This document shows positions 17,427 to 17,500 of a DNA stretch of 17,500 nt, one piece after another (position 1 is the first letter of the stretch; the number at the start of each line of letters is the position of its first letter). Made by a program: the position numbers and the translations under genes. The notes beneath the pieces are model-generated. The model searched no databases, was not told where the DNA came from, and was given only the letters and a program-made list of their open reading frames with translations. Origin of the DNA: Halisarca cf. caerulea (taxonomy: Eukaryota; Porifera; Demospongiae; Chondrillida; Halisarcidae); assembly GCA_963170055.1 (NCBI GenBank), contig CAUJGJ010000313.1, positions 3,174,201 through 3,191,700 on the forward strand. Direction: 5' to 3'.

Positions 17427-17500
17427 GCACACATGCATGTACAGCTAGAGAGCATAAGAAAAATATCAAATGCATGATCAATAATATTATAGTAATTTAA

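Noticed and set aside
1..17500. tRNA genes, rRNA, CRISPR arrays, bacterial operons
   Set aside because: No B-box (GGTTCGAATCC) or cloverleaf, no regularly spaced short direct repeats with unique spacers, and gene structure is clearly intron-bearing.

Overview
The window reads as genomic DNA of an invertebrate metazoan. Coding sequence is split into short exons with GT/AG introns. The DNA is AT-rich and packed with miniature inverted-repeat elements, and both recognisable gene families are animal ones: a CD225/dispanin (IFITM-like) two-pass membrane protein and a Dbl-homology RhoGEF. Compact introns and frequent CATGCATG and TACGTA words recall a demosponge such as Amphimedon, but that assignment is an impression and was not tested.

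Layout. 1-2569 holds the 3' part of CD225 gene A on +, three exons in view. 2570-5342 is its downstream flank, with two antisense RhoGEF remnants (4420-4491 and 5119-5342). 5343-8700 is a repeat island: a 114-bp inverted-repeat element, a 636-bp near-perfect palindrome (6591-7226) and a ~1.03-kb terminal-inverted-repeat element (7658-8692) that holds a 281-bp tandem duplication. 8735-9677 is CD225 copy B, with its 5' part collapsed and frameshifted. 9678-10960 is flank with a nested pair of small transposon-like elements. 10961-13476 (-) is a decayed RhoGEF copy B. 13420-13697 is an imperfect palindrome containing both RhoGEF start codons head to head. 13642-17426 (+) is RhoGEF copy C, the only copy with an intact reading frame: five exons covering a DH domain, probably continuing past the window.

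The blocks are related. A (about 944-5342) and B (about 8794-11640) are diverged direct duplicates of one convergent pair, CD225 on + and RhoGEF on -. RhoGEF B and C are inverted duplicates that meet at the palindrome near 13559. So three RhoGEF copies and two CD225 copies lie in 17.5 kb: one DH gene intact as far as it can be followed, one CD225 gene intact in the part seen, and the rest in different states of decay.

No functional link between the CD225 and RhoGEF proteins is shown; they are linked by position. No rRNA, tRNA, CRISPR array or prokaryotic gene was seen. Exon borders were read by eye from splice sites, frame continuity and comparison between the copies. No transcript evidence was available.
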